DNA from: Allochromatium humboldtianum
GTDB taxonomy: Bacteria; Pseudomonadota; Gammaproteobacteria; Chromatiales; Chromatiaceae
Reading direction: 5' to 3'
Length of the DNA stretch: 64,000 nt
Assembly (NCBI RefSeq): GCF_013385175.1
Contig: NZ_JABZEO010000005.1
Coordinates: 62,001-126,000 of the forward strand
How positions within the stretch are numbered: the stretch's first letter is position 1; each line of letters begins with the position of its first letter. This document shows, piece by piece, positions 1 through 9,400 of this stretch. Below the pieces are notes generated by a model. It was not told the DNA's origin, searched no databases, and was given only the letters and a program-made list of their open reading frames with translations. The translations under genes and the position numbers were made by a program.

Positions 1-617
1 ATCAGTTCGGCCCCCAGCTTGCGCCGCACCCGCCCGACCAGCACTTCGACCGAGTTGGAGTCGCGCTCGAAGTCCTGGGCATAGAGCTGCTCGGTCAGCT
101 CCTGTTGCGAGACGACGCGCCCGGCCTGCTGCATCAGATAGCTGACCAGACGGTATTCCTGGGGCGAGAGATGGATGGGCAGACCGTCGCGGCTCAGGGT
201 CTGGCGTCGGGTGTCGAGCCGGAAGGGGCCATGGACGAGCACGGGCGCCGGTTGTCCGGCAGCGCGGCGGACCAGCGCCCGCACGCGCGCGAGCAGTTCC
301 TCGAACCGGAAGGGCTTGGGCAGATAGTCGTCGGCGCCGGCCTCGATGCCCTCGACGCGCTCGGTCCAGTCGCCGCGCGCGCTCAGGATCAGCACCGGCA
401 GCCGCTGACCGGCGGCGCGCCACTGGCGCAGCACCGACAGCCCATCGAGTCCCGGCAGACCGAGATCCAGGATGGCGGCGGCATAGGGTTCGGTGTCGCC
501 CATGAACCAGGCCTCACGCCCCTCGCGCGCGCGTTCGACCAGGAAACCGGCAGCCGTCAGGCCGGCCGTCACCGTCTCGGCGACCTGGTCGTCGTCTTCT
601 ACCAACAGCAGGCGCAT
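1..617 (-). CDS. OmpR-family response regulator, partial (C-terminus off the window)
   Basis: Reading leftward from an ATG at 617, about 205 codons are visible before the window edge. The receiver domain has the acidic pocket near the N-terminus (LLVEDDDQ), the phospho-acceptor Asp in AILDLGLPG (about residue 51) and the Lys of LPKPF (about residue 101). It is followed by a winged-helix DNA-binding domain ending in the recognition helix (SNSVEVLVGRVRRKLG). This is the PhoP/QseB/PmrA-like OmpR class. The start overlaps the stop of the upstream PepSY gene as ATGA, so it is the fourth gene of the SHP-DHC-PepSY-regulator unit. A cognate kinase would lie off the left edge. It is paralogous to the regulator at 13354-14013. 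Confidence 0.93.
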   Translation of the reverse strand, partial: MRLLLVEDDDQVAETVTAGLTAAGFLVERAREGREAWFMGDTEPYAAAILDLGLPGLDGLSVLRQWRAAGQRLPVLILSARGDWTERVEGIEAGADDYLPKPFRFEELLARVRALVRRAAGQPAPVLVHGPFRLDTRRQTLSRDGLPIHLSPQEYRLVSYLMQQAGRVVSQQELTEQLYAQDFERDSNSVEVLVGRVRRKLGAEL

Positions 618-943
618 CAGTCGTCGTCCTCCAGTTCCAGGATGTGTCCATCACGGGCATCGACCTCGATTTCCAACCGGCGCCCGTCCGGAGTCAGGAT
701 CTTGATTTCGTAGATCCAGACCGGCTGGCCGGTGCGCTTCTCGCGTTCGAGTTCGAGCCCGATCACCTGCCCCGGTATCTGCTCGCCGATATGATGCAGG
801 ATCTCGGCGATCGGTCGGATCTCGTCACGCAGACGCGCCTCGCGCGCGCGCTCGTGATCCGCCTGAGGATCGGCATTCACCTGCCCGAACAGGCTCAGGA
901 GGCCCATGAGGATGACGAAGCGCATCGCGGAGGTTGGCGTCAT
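617..943 (-). CDS. PepSY-domain secreted protein
   Basis: 108 aa with a signal peptide (hydrophobic segment FVILMGLLSLFG) followed by one PepSY-type unit: an amphipathic helix, then the strand pattern GQVIGLELEREKR...VYEIKIL...DGRRLEIEVDARDG, and an acidic end (LELEDDD). PepSY proteins are periplasmic and are thought to modulate peptidases or sensor kinases; the exact role is unknown. The gene sits 23 bp after a diheme cytochrome gene and overlaps the regulator by ATGA. Two related PepSY genes precede the other two-component system at 14.0-14.7 kb. The start could also be the ATG at 925; neither has a strong ribosome binding site. Confidence 0.8.
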   Translation of the reverse strand: MTPTSAMRFVILMGLLSLFGQVNADPQADHERAREARLRDEIRPIAEILHHIGEQIPGQVIGLELEREKRTGQPVWIYEIKILTPDGRRLEIEVDARDGHILELEDDD

Positions 944-966
944 GGTTCTGTGCTTGGCGTCCGGAC

Positions 967-1563
967 TCAGTCCTTCCAGGGACCATGACCCGGAATGTCG
1001 ATCCAGCGTTCGTCGTAATTGCCTTCGGCGGCCTTGCGATGACAGGCGTTGCACTGGCTGAAACTGCCGACCTCCGGGTTGCCCGTCACCAGACGGGCCG
1101 GGATCTCGTCGTGCTCGCGCTTGAAGTCGACGCTTTCGGTGATGCGCGGCAGACTAGAGGCCGCGCCCGCGTTGCTAGCACCGCTTGGGACCATCTGCAA
1201 CATCACATTGGCGGCGTTGGCTCCCAGGAAGGTGCTGATCTCGGTACGCAGTTCCTCCGACAGACTGGCATCGTCACCGTAATGATTGGCTAGCGCCTCC
1301 GGCGTCATGATCTGCGCCCAGGCCTGCGGCGGGAGCAGACCGGGCGGGTAGGCCATGTGGCAGGAGCCGCACTCCTGACTGTAGGTGGCGTTGACGGCTG
1401 GTGCCAGCGCCTGGCGCGACTCGAACAAGCTGCTTTTCTCGCGGCCGCGCTCGTCGTCGTCATCATCGTCGTCATCGTCGGCGAACGCCAGATGGGCCGT
1501 GCCCATGGCCAGAGCCCCAGTGAGCAGGAGTGTCAGGACGGATTTCAATGGAAACGGGTTCAT
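967..1563 (-). CDS. Diheme cytochrome c (DHC family), copy 1
   Basis: 198 aa with a Sec signal peptide (LTLLLTGALAMGTAHLAFA) and two CXXCH heme sites, CGSCH in the N-terminal half and CNACH near the C-terminus. The pattern matches the DHC family that donates electrons to SHP in Rhodobacter sphaeroides, and its conserved blocks (CGSCHxAYPPGLLP, NPEVGSFSQCNACH) recur in the second copy at 2818-3396. Directly after the signal peptide there is a run of nine Asp residues, absent from copy 2. It lies 16 bp downstream of the SHP-like gene in the same operon. The ATG at 1563 is chosen because it directly precedes the signal peptide. Confidence 0.9.
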   Translation of the reverse strand: MNPFPLKSVLTLLLTGALAMGTAHLAFADDDDDDDDDERGREKSSLFESRQALAPAVNATYSQECGSCHMAYPPGLLPPQAWAQIMTPEALANHYGDDASLSEELRTEISTFLGANAANVMLQMVPSGASNAGAASSLPRITESVDFKREHDEIPARLVTGNPEVGSFSQCNACHRKAAEGNYDERWIDIPGHGPWKD

Positions 1564-1579
1564 GTGTCGATTCTCCGGC

Positions 1580-1936
1580 TCATTGAGTCTTGATGTAGGC
1601 GATGAAATCCGCCTTTTCATTGGCGGTGCACTCGCGTCCCAGGGTCCAGCGGCAGTTGCGGGTCAGCCATTTCTCGATCTTGGCGGAATCGGTGAGGCGC
1701 TGTGGATTCACCGAGGGCGCCATGGGTTCGATGACCTTGCCGGTGTTGGCCTGACGTCCCGGTTGGGTCAGGTCTCTGCCATGACAGGTCACGCAACTGC
1801 GTGGTGCGGATCCGTCCGCCTGCGGATATTCCTTGGTCCAACCCGCCGCACCGGCGGCTGGATCGGCCGCCCAGAGCGTGGCCGGCAGGATCAGGGTGCT
1901 TGCACTGAGCAGGACGGTGGCGAGGTGTCGTTTCAT
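1580..1936 (-). CDS. SHP-like monoheme cytochrome c (DUF1924)
   Basis: 118 aa, a signal peptide (LATVLLSASTLILPATLWA) and a single heme motif CVTCHG. The segment LTRNCRWTLGREC matches sphaeroides heme protein (SHP), where an Asn serves as a displaceable sixth heme ligand and a disulfide follows it; the Asn and two Cys are present here. SHP is a high-spin periplasmic cytochrome that binds O2 and NO and takes electrons from DHC. It is the first gene of the leftward operon, divergent from the cytochrome b/DHC pair at 2154, so all three parts of the known SHP-DHC-cytochrome b system are here. Assignment rests on motif recognition and context. Confidence 0.85.
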   Translation of the reverse strand: MKRHLATVLLSASTLILPATLWAADPAAGAAGWTKEYPQADGSAPRSCVTCHGRDLTQPGRQANTGKVIEPMAPSVNPQRLTDSAKIEKWLTRNCRWTLGRECTANEKADFIAYIKTQ

Positions 1937-2011
1937 GGTCGGTTCTCCGTTCGTGATCGGTCAGCCTGGCGCCGGTCGGGGTTCCCGCCAGCTGGGTCAG
2001 GCTGTGCCGAC

Positions 2012-2044
2012 AGCTTACGGAGGACTGCCTGACAAAAGGCTGAC
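2012..2044 (-). promoter_or_regulatory. Putative response-regulator box and promoter for the SHP operon
   Basis: Direct repeat CTGAC-N6-CTGAC at 2029-2044 (11-bp period), read on the minus strand as GTCAG-N6-GTCAG. It is followed 11 nt later by a possible -10 hexamer TAAGCT (2017-2012), about 75 bp upstream of the SHP-like start. The same architecture occurs at 11924-11939 and 14804-14819. OmpR-family regulators such as PmrA and QseB bind half-sites at this spacing. The role is inferred. Confidence 0.5.
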
Positions 2045-2153
2045 AGCAGTTGCCAGTCTTCAGTCAGGCGCCTTTGGTTAATCTGCCGGTCCAGGGCGGA
2101 GACACGCCCGAACCGACGAACCGATCATGACATCCTGTACGGAGAACCCAGCC

Positions 2154-2780
2154 ATGCCGAACGACTATCCGACTGACACGACCACCCTGCCCCATCATTC
2201 CGAACCGAAGACATCCGAGCGGATTCGCGTCTGGGATCCTCTGGTGCGCGTGTTCCATTGGTCACTGGTGGCCGGATTCGCCACCGCCTTCATCGTCGAG
2301 GACGACCTGCTCGGCGTCCATGTCTGGGCCGGCTATCTGGTGCTCGCCCTCGTCGCCGTGCGTCTGGTGTGGGGTCTGATCGGCACGCGCCATGCGCGCT
2401 TCAGCGACTTCGTGCGCGGTCCGGGCGCGGTGCTGGCCTATCTGCGCGATGTCGTGAGTCTGCGCGCACCGCGTTATCTGGGGCACAATCCGGCCGGCGG
2501 AGCCATGATCCTGCTGCTCCTGATCAGTGTCGCCGCCACCGGGATCAGTGGTCTGGCGCTCTATGGCGCCGAGGAATTCGCCGGTCCGCTGGCTGATGTG
2601 ATGCGTGGTCTGCCGGCGTTCTGGGGCGATGCCCTGGAAGAGACCCATGAGGTGTTCGCCAATCTCACGCTCGGTCTGATCCTGATCCATGTGGCCGGGG
2701 TGCTCGTCTCCAGCCTGCTGCATCACGAGAACCTGATCGGCGCCATGATCAGCGGCTACAAGCGGAAAGAGATCGAGTGA
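2154..2780 (+). CDS. Cytochrome b561-type membrane protein of the SHP module
   Basis: 208 aa. After a hydrophilic N-terminus come IRVWDPLVRVFHWSL, the hallmark of the bacterial di-heme b-type (cytb561/NapC-partner) family, and about four transmembrane helices. Candidate heme-ligand His residues are in FHWSL, GVHVWAGYL, LEETHEVFANL and LILIHVAGVL. It probably passes electrons from quinol to periplasmic DHC. The ATG at 2154 is preferred over 2127 because GGAGA at 2141-2145 is well spaced from it. The gene is divergent from the SHP-like gene and 37 bp ahead of DHC copy 2. Confidence 0.88.
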   Translation: MPNDYPTDTTTLPHHSEPKTSERIRVWDPLVRVFHWSLVAGFATAFIVEDDLLGVHVWAGYLVLALVAVRLVWGLIGTRHARFSDFVRGPGAVLAYLRDVVSLRAPRYLGHNPAGGAMILLLLISVAATGISGLALYGAEEFAGPLADVMRGLPAFWGDALEETHEVFANLTLGLILIHVAGVLVSSLLHHENLIGAMISGYKRKEIE

Positions 2781-2817
2781 GCGTTTCGCGACACATTAGA
2801 CCTGGAGAGCCGATACC

Positions 2818-3396
2818 ATGCCTACCCGTCCTTTCATCGCCCGGTTTGTGCTGATGGGTCTGTTGCTCGTCGCGACCGGCGCTGCCCTGGCGGCCACGGA
2901 CGACGAGCCTCGGGACTGGCGCCGTTGGCTGCGGATGTTTCCGAACATCGCTCCGGCCACTCAGCCGGCCTATCTCCAGGAGTGCGGTTCCTGCCATCTG
3001 GCCTATCCGCCCGGCGTCCTGCCGGCGGCGTCCTGGAGCCGGCTCCTGGCGCCCGAGTCACTCGCCGATCACTATGGGGATGACGCCTCGCTGCCGGATG
3101 CGCTGGTCGCCGAGTTGCGGGGTTATCTGATGGCCAACGCCGCCGACGGATCGGCGCGCATCCGCGAGCGGGCCTTCGCCGTGCCCGGTGCGGCGCGATC
3201 CGACACCGGCCTGCCGCGCATCACCGAGACACCCTATTTCATCCGCAAGCATCATCGGATTCCGGCACGTCTGGTCACGGATAACCCCGAGGTCGGCAGC
3301 TTCAGTCAGTGCAACCGTTGTCACATCGGCGCCGACCGTGGGATCTTCGATGAGCGTCAGATCGAGATCCCCGGCCTGGGACGCTGGAAGGATTGA
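2818..3396 (+). CDS. Diheme cytochrome c (DHC family), copy 2
   Basis: 192 aa, signal peptide (FVLMGLLLVATGAALA), heme sites CGSCH and CNRCH. It shares AYPPGVLP, DHYGDDASLPD and the NPEVGSFSQCNxCH block with copy 1, so the two DHC genes on either side of the divergent promoter are paralogs. A ribosome binding site GGAG at 2804-2807 precedes the ATG. Together with the upstream cytochrome b it would form a quinol-to-periplasm electron relay, with the SHP-like protein as likely terminal partner. It lacks the poly-Asp tract of copy 1. Confidence 0.9.
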   Translation: MPTRPFIARFVLMGLLLVATGAALAATDDEPRDWRRWLRMFPNIAPATQPAYLQECGSCHLAYPPGVLPAASWSRLLAPESLADHYGDDASLPDALVAELRGYLMANAADGSARIRERAFAVPGAARSDTGLPRITETPYFIRKHHRIPARLVTDNPEVGSFSQCNRCHIGADRGIFDERQIEIPGLGRWKD

Positions 3397-3398
3397 GC

Positions 3399-4316
3399 AT
3401 GTCCATCGAGTCACGCACACCGACAACGTCGGCTGAAACCGCCCGGCTGCTGCGACTGGCGACCTGGGCGTCGGTGAGCACCGCCGGCCTGCTGATCCTG
3501 GTCAAGGTCATTGCCTGGGGGATGACCGGGTCCATCACGGTCCTGGCCTCCCTGATGGACTCGGCGATGGATGCCATGGCCTCCCTGCTGACGCTGCTTG
3601 CCGTGCGCTGGTCGTTGCGGCCACCGGATGCCGAGCATCGTTTCGGGCATGGCAAGGCGCAGGCCCTGGCCGCGCTCGGGCAGTCGGCCTTCATCGCCGG
3701 CTCGGCGCTGTTTCTCGGCTTGCAGGCCGTCGACCGCTTCCTGCATCCACGCCCGCTGACCGAGATCGGTGTCGGTCTGGGCGTGATCACCTTCGCTATA
3801 CTGGTCACGCTGGCGCTGCTCGCGCTCCAGCGCCATGTCATCCGGCGTACCGGATCGCCCGCGATCCGCGCCGATGCCCTGCACTATGCCACCGACCTGG
3901 CCACCAACTCGGCCACCCTGGTCGCGCTCGGGCTGGCCGGTCTCGGCTGGTCGTGGATCGATCCGCTCCTGGGGCTGGCCATCGGCCTCTATATCCTGTG
4001 GAGCGCCGCGCGGATCGGACGCGACGCCGTTGAGATGTTGATGGATCGCGAACTGCCCGATGAAGCACGCTGGCAGATCCTGGAACTGGCGCGCGCCATA
4101 CCTGAGGTCTGCGGTGCACATGGACTGCGCACGCGCCAGTCCGGACAGTCGCTGATCATCCAGTTGCATCTCGAACTCGACGACGCGCTGCCACTGAGTC
4201 AGGCCCATCAGATCACGCGCGCGGTCGAGGAGCGGATCCGGGAGCGTTACCCGGACTCCGACATCCTCATCCATCAGGATCCGGTCAGTCTCGGCCGCGA
4301 GGCGATGGACTCCTGA
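3399..4316 (+). CDS. Cation diffusion facilitator (CDF) metal transporter
   Basis: 305 aa with six predicted transmembrane helices and a cytoplasmic C-terminal domain, the usual CDF layout. Metal-site motifs are visible: SLMDSAMDAMASL in TM2, HRFGHGKAQALAALGQS after it, and ADALHYATDLATN in TM5 (HxxxD). These match FieF/ZitB-type exporters of Zn2+ or Fe2+ driven by proton antiport. The start lies 2 bp after the DHC stop, so it is probably co-transcribed, putting a metal exporter in the cytochrome unit. The metal cannot be decided from sequence. Confidence 0.93.
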   Translation: MSIESRTPTTSAETARLLRLATWASVSTAGLLILVKVIAWGMTGSITVLASLMDSAMDAMASLLTLLAVRWSLRPPDAEHRFGHGKAQALAALGQSAFIAGSALFLGLQAVDRFLHPRPLTEIGVGLGVITFAILVTLALLALQRHVIRRTGSPAIRADALHYATDLATNSATLVALGLAGLGWSWIDPLLGLAIGLYILWSAARIGRDAVEMLMDRELPDEARWQILELARAIPEVCGAHGLRTRQSGQSLIIQLHLELDDALPLSQAHQITRAVEERIRERYPDSDILIHQDPVSLGREAMDS

Positions 4317-4334
4317 GATTCCGCGCTGAGCGAC

Positions 4335-5564
4335 TCAATCGACGGGCGGAATCCAGCCATCGTTGAGCGTGCGCATGAAGGCGACGATGGCCGCTTCCTC
4401 CTCGGCGCTCAGTCCCAGCTTACCGAGTTCATCGGTGTTGACGTTGGCCGCGATCTCAGGCTCGGGCCAGCAGTTTTGGCCCGGCTCGGGCGCATCGATC
4501 CGCTCGCACACCGGCTTGGTATCGCGGGTGTTGTAGAAGTGGACCACCTCTTCCAGACTCTTGTGGGCGCCGTTGTGCATGTAGCTCTTGGCGAAGCCTT
4601 CAGAGGGTCGAAGATCGGCATTGCGCAGACTGGGCACCTTGAACTTGCCCAGGTTCTCTTCGGCGCGATCGGCGAAGCGCGGCACCGTCTTGAGGAAACC
4701 GCCGAGTCCGGGATCGCGCCAGGCTGCGCCTTCGGGATTGCGCTCGCTCTGCCGGTACCACGGGTTGTCCGGGTTGCGCCCGACACCGAGATTGTCATAG
4801 GTGAAGTCGGTGAAGAGCGGCGGCTCGCCGTTGGGTCCGGGGGTGTGCGGATGACAGGCGGCACAGTTGCCCTTGTCCTCGCGTTCGAAAAGTTCCAGAC
4901 CGAGCCGCTCCTGTTCGGTGAGCGGATAGCGTTGCGGATCCTTGAGGTAGTGGTCGTACTTGGAACTGAAGGCGTTCATCTCCGGCGATGATTCGAAGGC
5001 CAGCAACGCTTGGGCGATGGCATTGAAGCCATCGGTCGGATTGGCGCACACCGACTCGCCGAACCAGGCACGCAGCGCGCCGCCCGAGGGTCCGGCACAG
5101 ACACGCCGCACGAGTTCGGCATCATCCGTCAGATTCTGCTCGACCGGATTGAGAAACGGCCCCTGTGCCTGCTCGGCCGTCGGATGACCGAGCAACCAGC
5201 CGGTGGCGCGGCCATCCCAGAAGTTACCGCCGACGAAGTGGTCTTCCTCGTCATCGAGATGCAGCGGCGGACTGAAGCTGGCGTAAGCCGCCATCAGTGG
5301 ACGGCGGTTGCCGAAGCGTCCGGCGACCGCGCCCTCATGCACACCGCCGGCGGCATTGAGCGCGCTGTCCGGGCTGGTCCAGCCGGCGATCGGCGCATGA
5401 CAGCTCGCGCAGGACTGTCCGGGCGGCTCGGAGAGCGTGGCATCGAAGAAGAGCGCCTTGCCGAGCGACACCAGATCCGCGTCGGCCTGGACGATCGGCG
5501 CGGCGGCCAGGAGTCCGGCCAGTGTCAATGAGTGAATCGGCTTCGTCCGGTTAGTCGTCGGCAT
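4335..5564 (-). CDS. Diheme cytochrome c peroxidase / MauG-family protein
   Basis: 409 aa, periplasmic by signal peptide (SLTLAGLLAAAPIVQADA). Two heme motifs, CASCH (N-terminal half) and CAACH (middle), and blocks such as LGKALFFDATLS, FWDGRA and FKVPSLRNADLRPSxGxxKSYMHNG are typical of bacterial diheme peroxidases (CcpA/MauG). It would reduce H2O2 using electrons from a small c-type cytochrome, or oxidise an organic substrate as MauG relatives do. GAGG five bases upstream supports the ATG at 5564. It converges with the CDF gene (18 bp between stops). Confidence 0.9.
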   Translation of the reverse strand: MPTTNRTKPIHSLTLAGLLAAAPIVQADADLVSLGKALFFDATLSEPPGQSCASCHAPIAGWTSPDSALNAAGGVHEGAVAGRFGNRRPLMAAYASFSPPLHLDDEEDHFVGGNFWDGRATGWLLGHPTAEQAQGPFLNPVEQNLTDDAELVRRVCAGPSGGALRAWFGESVCANPTDGFNAIAQALLAFESSPEMNAFSSKYDHYLKDPQRYPLTEQERLGLELFEREDKGNCAACHPHTPGPNGEPPLFTDFTYDNLGVGRNPDNPWYRQSERNPEGAAWRDPGLGGFLKTVPRFADRAEENLGKFKVPSLRNADLRPSEGFAKSYMHNGAHKSLEEVVHFYNTRDTKPVCERIDAPEPGQNCWPEPEIAANVNTDELGKLGLSAEEEAAIVAFMRTLNDGWIPPVD

Positions 5565-5631
5565 ACCATCCTCGTCGATCATCCGTTCACCAGTACCCCT
5601 GGCGTCAAAATGGCTTGCCGACCCGACTGAC

Positions 5632-6033
5632 TCAAGGCCGGTCGAGCCGATGCTCGACGCGCACCCGGCTGCCGGGCGGCGGATCGATGGCGAGCTGTGC
5701 ATGGAAATGCGCCGATTGAGCCTGACGATTGCGACGCATCAGGCTGGCGTCGGTTTCGGCCAGCGCGCGCCCGTCGGCGTCCAGAACCGTGATATGCACC
5801 TGCCCCGGGATGGCGCCGCGCGCCGGAATCCGTGGCCGGACCGTTCCGCGCACGGTCAGGGTGGATGCCGTTGCGTCCGGGTCGACCTGGACGAATCCGA
5901 CCGTGAAGCGGTTCGACGATGAGCGCTCGACACTGAGCGACGCGCTCGGACTCGCCGCCTCCGGAGTCGTGCTCGTGAGCAGTAGGGCCAGGGCCAGCGG
6001 CCCGGACATGATCGCGTGGGGATTCAGACGCAT
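5632..6033 (-). CDS. Hypothetical secreted protein
   Basis: 133 aa, not recognised. The N-terminus has a hydrophobic export signal (SGPLALALLLTSTTPEAA). The remainder is a single small, probably all-beta domain: VGFVQVDPDATASTLTVRGTVRPR and QVHITVLDADGRALAETDA alternate hydrophobic residues like a transthyretin or Ig-like fold. No cysteines and no heme site. It stands between the diheme peroxidase and the metal efflux operon, on the same strand as both, 64 bp beyond the DUF3240 gene, so it could be the last gene of the efflux operon. Confidence 0.65.
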   Translation of the reverse strand: MRLNPHAIMSGPLALALLLTSTTPEAASPSASLSVERSSSNRFTVGFVQVDPDATASTLTVRGTVRPRIPARGAIPGQVHITVLDADGRALAETDASLMRRNRQAQSAHFHAQLAIDPPPGSRVRVEHRLDRP

Positions 6034-6097
6034 GCTGTCTTACCTCGGTTCGTCGTCAGCGTGAGATCAGGGGCGAATCCGTGTCGAACGCGCCCCA

Positions 6098-6403
6098 TCA
6101 GGTGTTGAGCCGCCCGGACTTCAAGGCCGGAACCAGCCAGTAATGCACATCGCCGCCCCGGAACTCCTCGGCCAGTTCCGCCAGCAGCGTCTCGGCGACC
6201 GACAGCGGCAGATGGAGCATGAACAGCACCCGCCGACTGCGCCCCGCGACCTGTTCGGCGAGACTCATTGAGGACTCCGAGGAACCGTGACCGGACACCG
6301 GCAGGCTGGTGAATCCGGGCACGTCCTCGCGTTCGAGCAGCCATTCGGTCAGCAGATCCTCGGCGCGTGGCGGGATGACCAGATAAAGCACGGTGTCAGA
6401 CAT
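6098..6403 (-). CDS. DUF3240 family protein of the metal-efflux operon
   Basis: 101 aa, cytoplasmic. It resembles the DUF3240 family, which is repeatedly found after CzcA-type pumps and has a P-II/CutA-like small alpha-beta appearance. Visible traits are LYLVIPPRAEDLLTEWLLERED, GFTSLPVSGHG and a hydrophobic HYWLVPAL strand. Its start overlaps the end of the pump gene by 8 bp, so expression is coupled. A metal-responsive role is plausible but undemonstrated. Confidence 0.75.
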   Translation of the reverse strand: MSDTVLYLVIPPRAEDLLTEWLLEREDVPGFTSLPVSGHGSSESSMSLAEQVAGRSRRVLFMLHLPLSVAETLLAELAEEFRGGDVHYWLVPALKSGRLNT

Positions 6404-9400
6404 GATCGATGGCTCCGGGCTGAGTGGCGGCCGCCCCTGGCTCTGCGGCGGGCGGCACGGCGGCGCGCTTCACGCGCCGCCGATCACCGAAGCGCCGATA
6501 GAGGATGGGCAACAGGATCAGGGTCAGCAGGGTGGCGCTGAGCAGGCCGCCGATGACCACGATGGCCAGCGGGCGCTGGATCTCGGAACCTGGGCCGGTG
6601 GCAAACAGCAGCGGTACGAGACCGAAGGCGGCGATGTTGGCCGTCATCAGCACCGGACGCAGACGCCGCTGTGCGCCCTCGACCACGACCACCTCCATCG
6701 GCCGCCCGAGCGCGCGCAGCTGATTGAAATAGGTCAGCATCACCACGCCGTTGAGCACGGCGATACCGAGCAGGGCGATGAAGCCGACCGAGGCCGGCAC
6801 CGAGAGATATTCCCCGGTGAGCGCCAGCGCGAACACCCCGCCGATGAGCGCGAAGGGTACGTTCGAGAGCACCAGCAGCGCTTGACTGACCGAGCCGAAG
6901 GTCGAGAACAGCACCAGGAAGATCAGCCCCAGCGCGATCGGCACCACCAGCGCCAGACGCGCGGCGGCGCGCTGCTGGTTCTCGAACTCGCCGCCCCATT
7001 CGAGCCAGTAGCCGGACGGCAGCTCGACCTGCTCGCTCACGGCGCGCCGCGCCTCCTCGACGAAGCCGACCAGATCGCGCCCCCCGACGTTGGCGATGGC
7101 CACCGCCAGGTTGTTGCCGCGTTCGCGGGTCAGGGCGACCGGCCCCTCGATGCGCTCGAGTCGCGCGAGATTGGTCAGCGGAACCGAGCCGCCCTCGGGC
7201 GCGGCCATGCGCAGACCGGCGAAGCGCGCCGGTGACTGGCGCAGATCCTCGGGGCCGCGGATCACCACGGGTCGCCGCTTGCCTTCCAGATAGACGGTGC
7301 CGACCGTGATGCCCTCGACCTGGGCGCGCAGCGTCCCGGCGAGCGCGTCGGCATCGATGCCGAGCCGTCCGGTCTCCAGACGATCGACGACCAGATTCAG
7401 ATATTGCGCACCCGCGTTGCGTGGGGTGTAGACGTCCTGGGCGCCGTCGATGCCCTGGAGCACGCCGACCACGGACTCGGCGAGCTGGTCGAGCCGCGCC
7501 GGGTCCGGGCCGAAGATCTTGACCGCCAGATCACCGCGCACGCCGGTGAGCATCTCCGAGACGCGCATCTCGATCGGCTGGGTGAAGGCGTATCCGACGC
7601 CGGGGAAACGTTCGAGCACCTGACGGATCGACTCGACCAGCGCCTCCTTGTCCGGCACGCGCCATTCGTCCATCGGCTTGAGGACGAGGAAGCTGTCGGT
7701 CTGATTGAGTCCCATGGGATCGAGGCCCAGCTCGTCCGAACCGGCGCGGGCGACGATGGACTCGACCTCCGGGACCTCTTCGAGGATGGCGCGCTGGACC
7801 CGTTGATCGATGGCGATCGACTCGGCCAGAGTGATCGAGGGCAGCTTTTCGAGCTGCACGATCAGGTTGCCCTCGTCGAGCGTCGGCATGAAGGCCTTGC
7901 CGATCAGGGTGTAGACATAGCCGGCGACTACCAGCATCAGGATGGCGGCGGCGATCACCCAGCGCGAATGACGCAGGGCCGCCGTCAGCACCGGGGCATA
8001 GAGACGCCCGAGCATCCGCGGCAGCCAGGGCTCGTGTTCGCCATGCCCGGCCTTGAGCAGATAGGAGGACAGCACCGGGATGACGGTGAGCGAGAGCAGC
8101 AACGCGCTGGCGAGCGCAAAGACGATGGTCAGGGCCACCGGCACGAACAGCTTGCCCTCCAGTCCCTGGAGCGTCAGCAGCGGCAGGAAGACGATGATGA
8201 TGATCAGGATGCCCGAGGACACAGGCACCGCGACCTCGCGCGTGGCGCGATAGATCAGGTGCAGGCGCGGCAGACGCCGACCCGACCCGCCCCGGGCGAG
8301 CTGGGTGACGACGTTCTCGACCACCACCACGGCGGCATCGACCAGCATACCGATGGCGATCGCCAGTCCGCCGAGCGACATCAGATTGGCCGAGAGTCCG
8401 AACTGCTGCATCAGGATGAAGGTCGCCAGTGCCGCCAGCGGCAGGATCAGGGCCACGGTCAGGGCCGCGCGCGCATCGCCGAGAAAGAGCACCAGCAGCA
8501 CGATGACCAGGACCGTGGCCTCGATCAGCGCCTTGGAGACGGTATGGACCGCGCGCTCGACCAGCATGCCGCGGTTGTAGAAGACATCGAGCCTGACGCC
8601 CTCGGGCAAACTGGGCGCCAGTTCATCGAGCTTGGCCTGGATGCCGTCGACCAGGGCGCGCGCATTGGCGCCGCGCAACGCCAGCACCAGCGCCTGGACC
8701 GTCTCGCCCTGACCATTGCGGGTCACGGCGCCATAGCGGGTCAGGGCCGAGAGCCGGACCTCGGCGACATCGGCCACGCGCACCGGCTGGCGGGTGTCGC
8801 CGCCGACCACGATCGCGCCCAGATCGTCGAGCGTCTGGATGGCGCCGGCACTGCGCACCAGCAAGACTTCTTCGCCTTCATCGAGCCGGCCGGCGCCGTC
8901 GTTACGGTTGTTGGCTGCGATAGCCTCGCGCAGCTGGTCCAGACTGAGGCCGCGCGCTGCGAGCCGCGCATTGTCCGGCACCACCTCGAAGGTGGTCACG
9001 AAACCGCCGAGCGCGTTGACGTCGGCCACGCCGGGCACCGAACGCAGGGCGGGACGGATGGTCCAGTCGAGCAGGTCGCGCCGCTCGGCGAGACTGAGCG
9101 AACCGCCCTCGATGCTGAACATGAACATCTCGCCCAGGGGCGTGGTCATGGGCGCGATCCCGCCTTCGACGCCCTCGGGCAGATTGCCCCAGACGCTGTT
9201 GAGCCGCTCGGCGACCTGCTGACGCGCCCAGACGATGTCGGTCCCCTCAGCGAAATCGATGGTGATGTCGGTGAGCGCGTACTTGGCGATCGAGCGCAGC
9301 ATGGTCTGACGCGGCAGACCCAGCATCTCGACCTCGATCAGACTGGTGATGCGCGCGGCCACTTCCTCGGGCGTCATGCCCGGCGCCTTGACGATGATCT

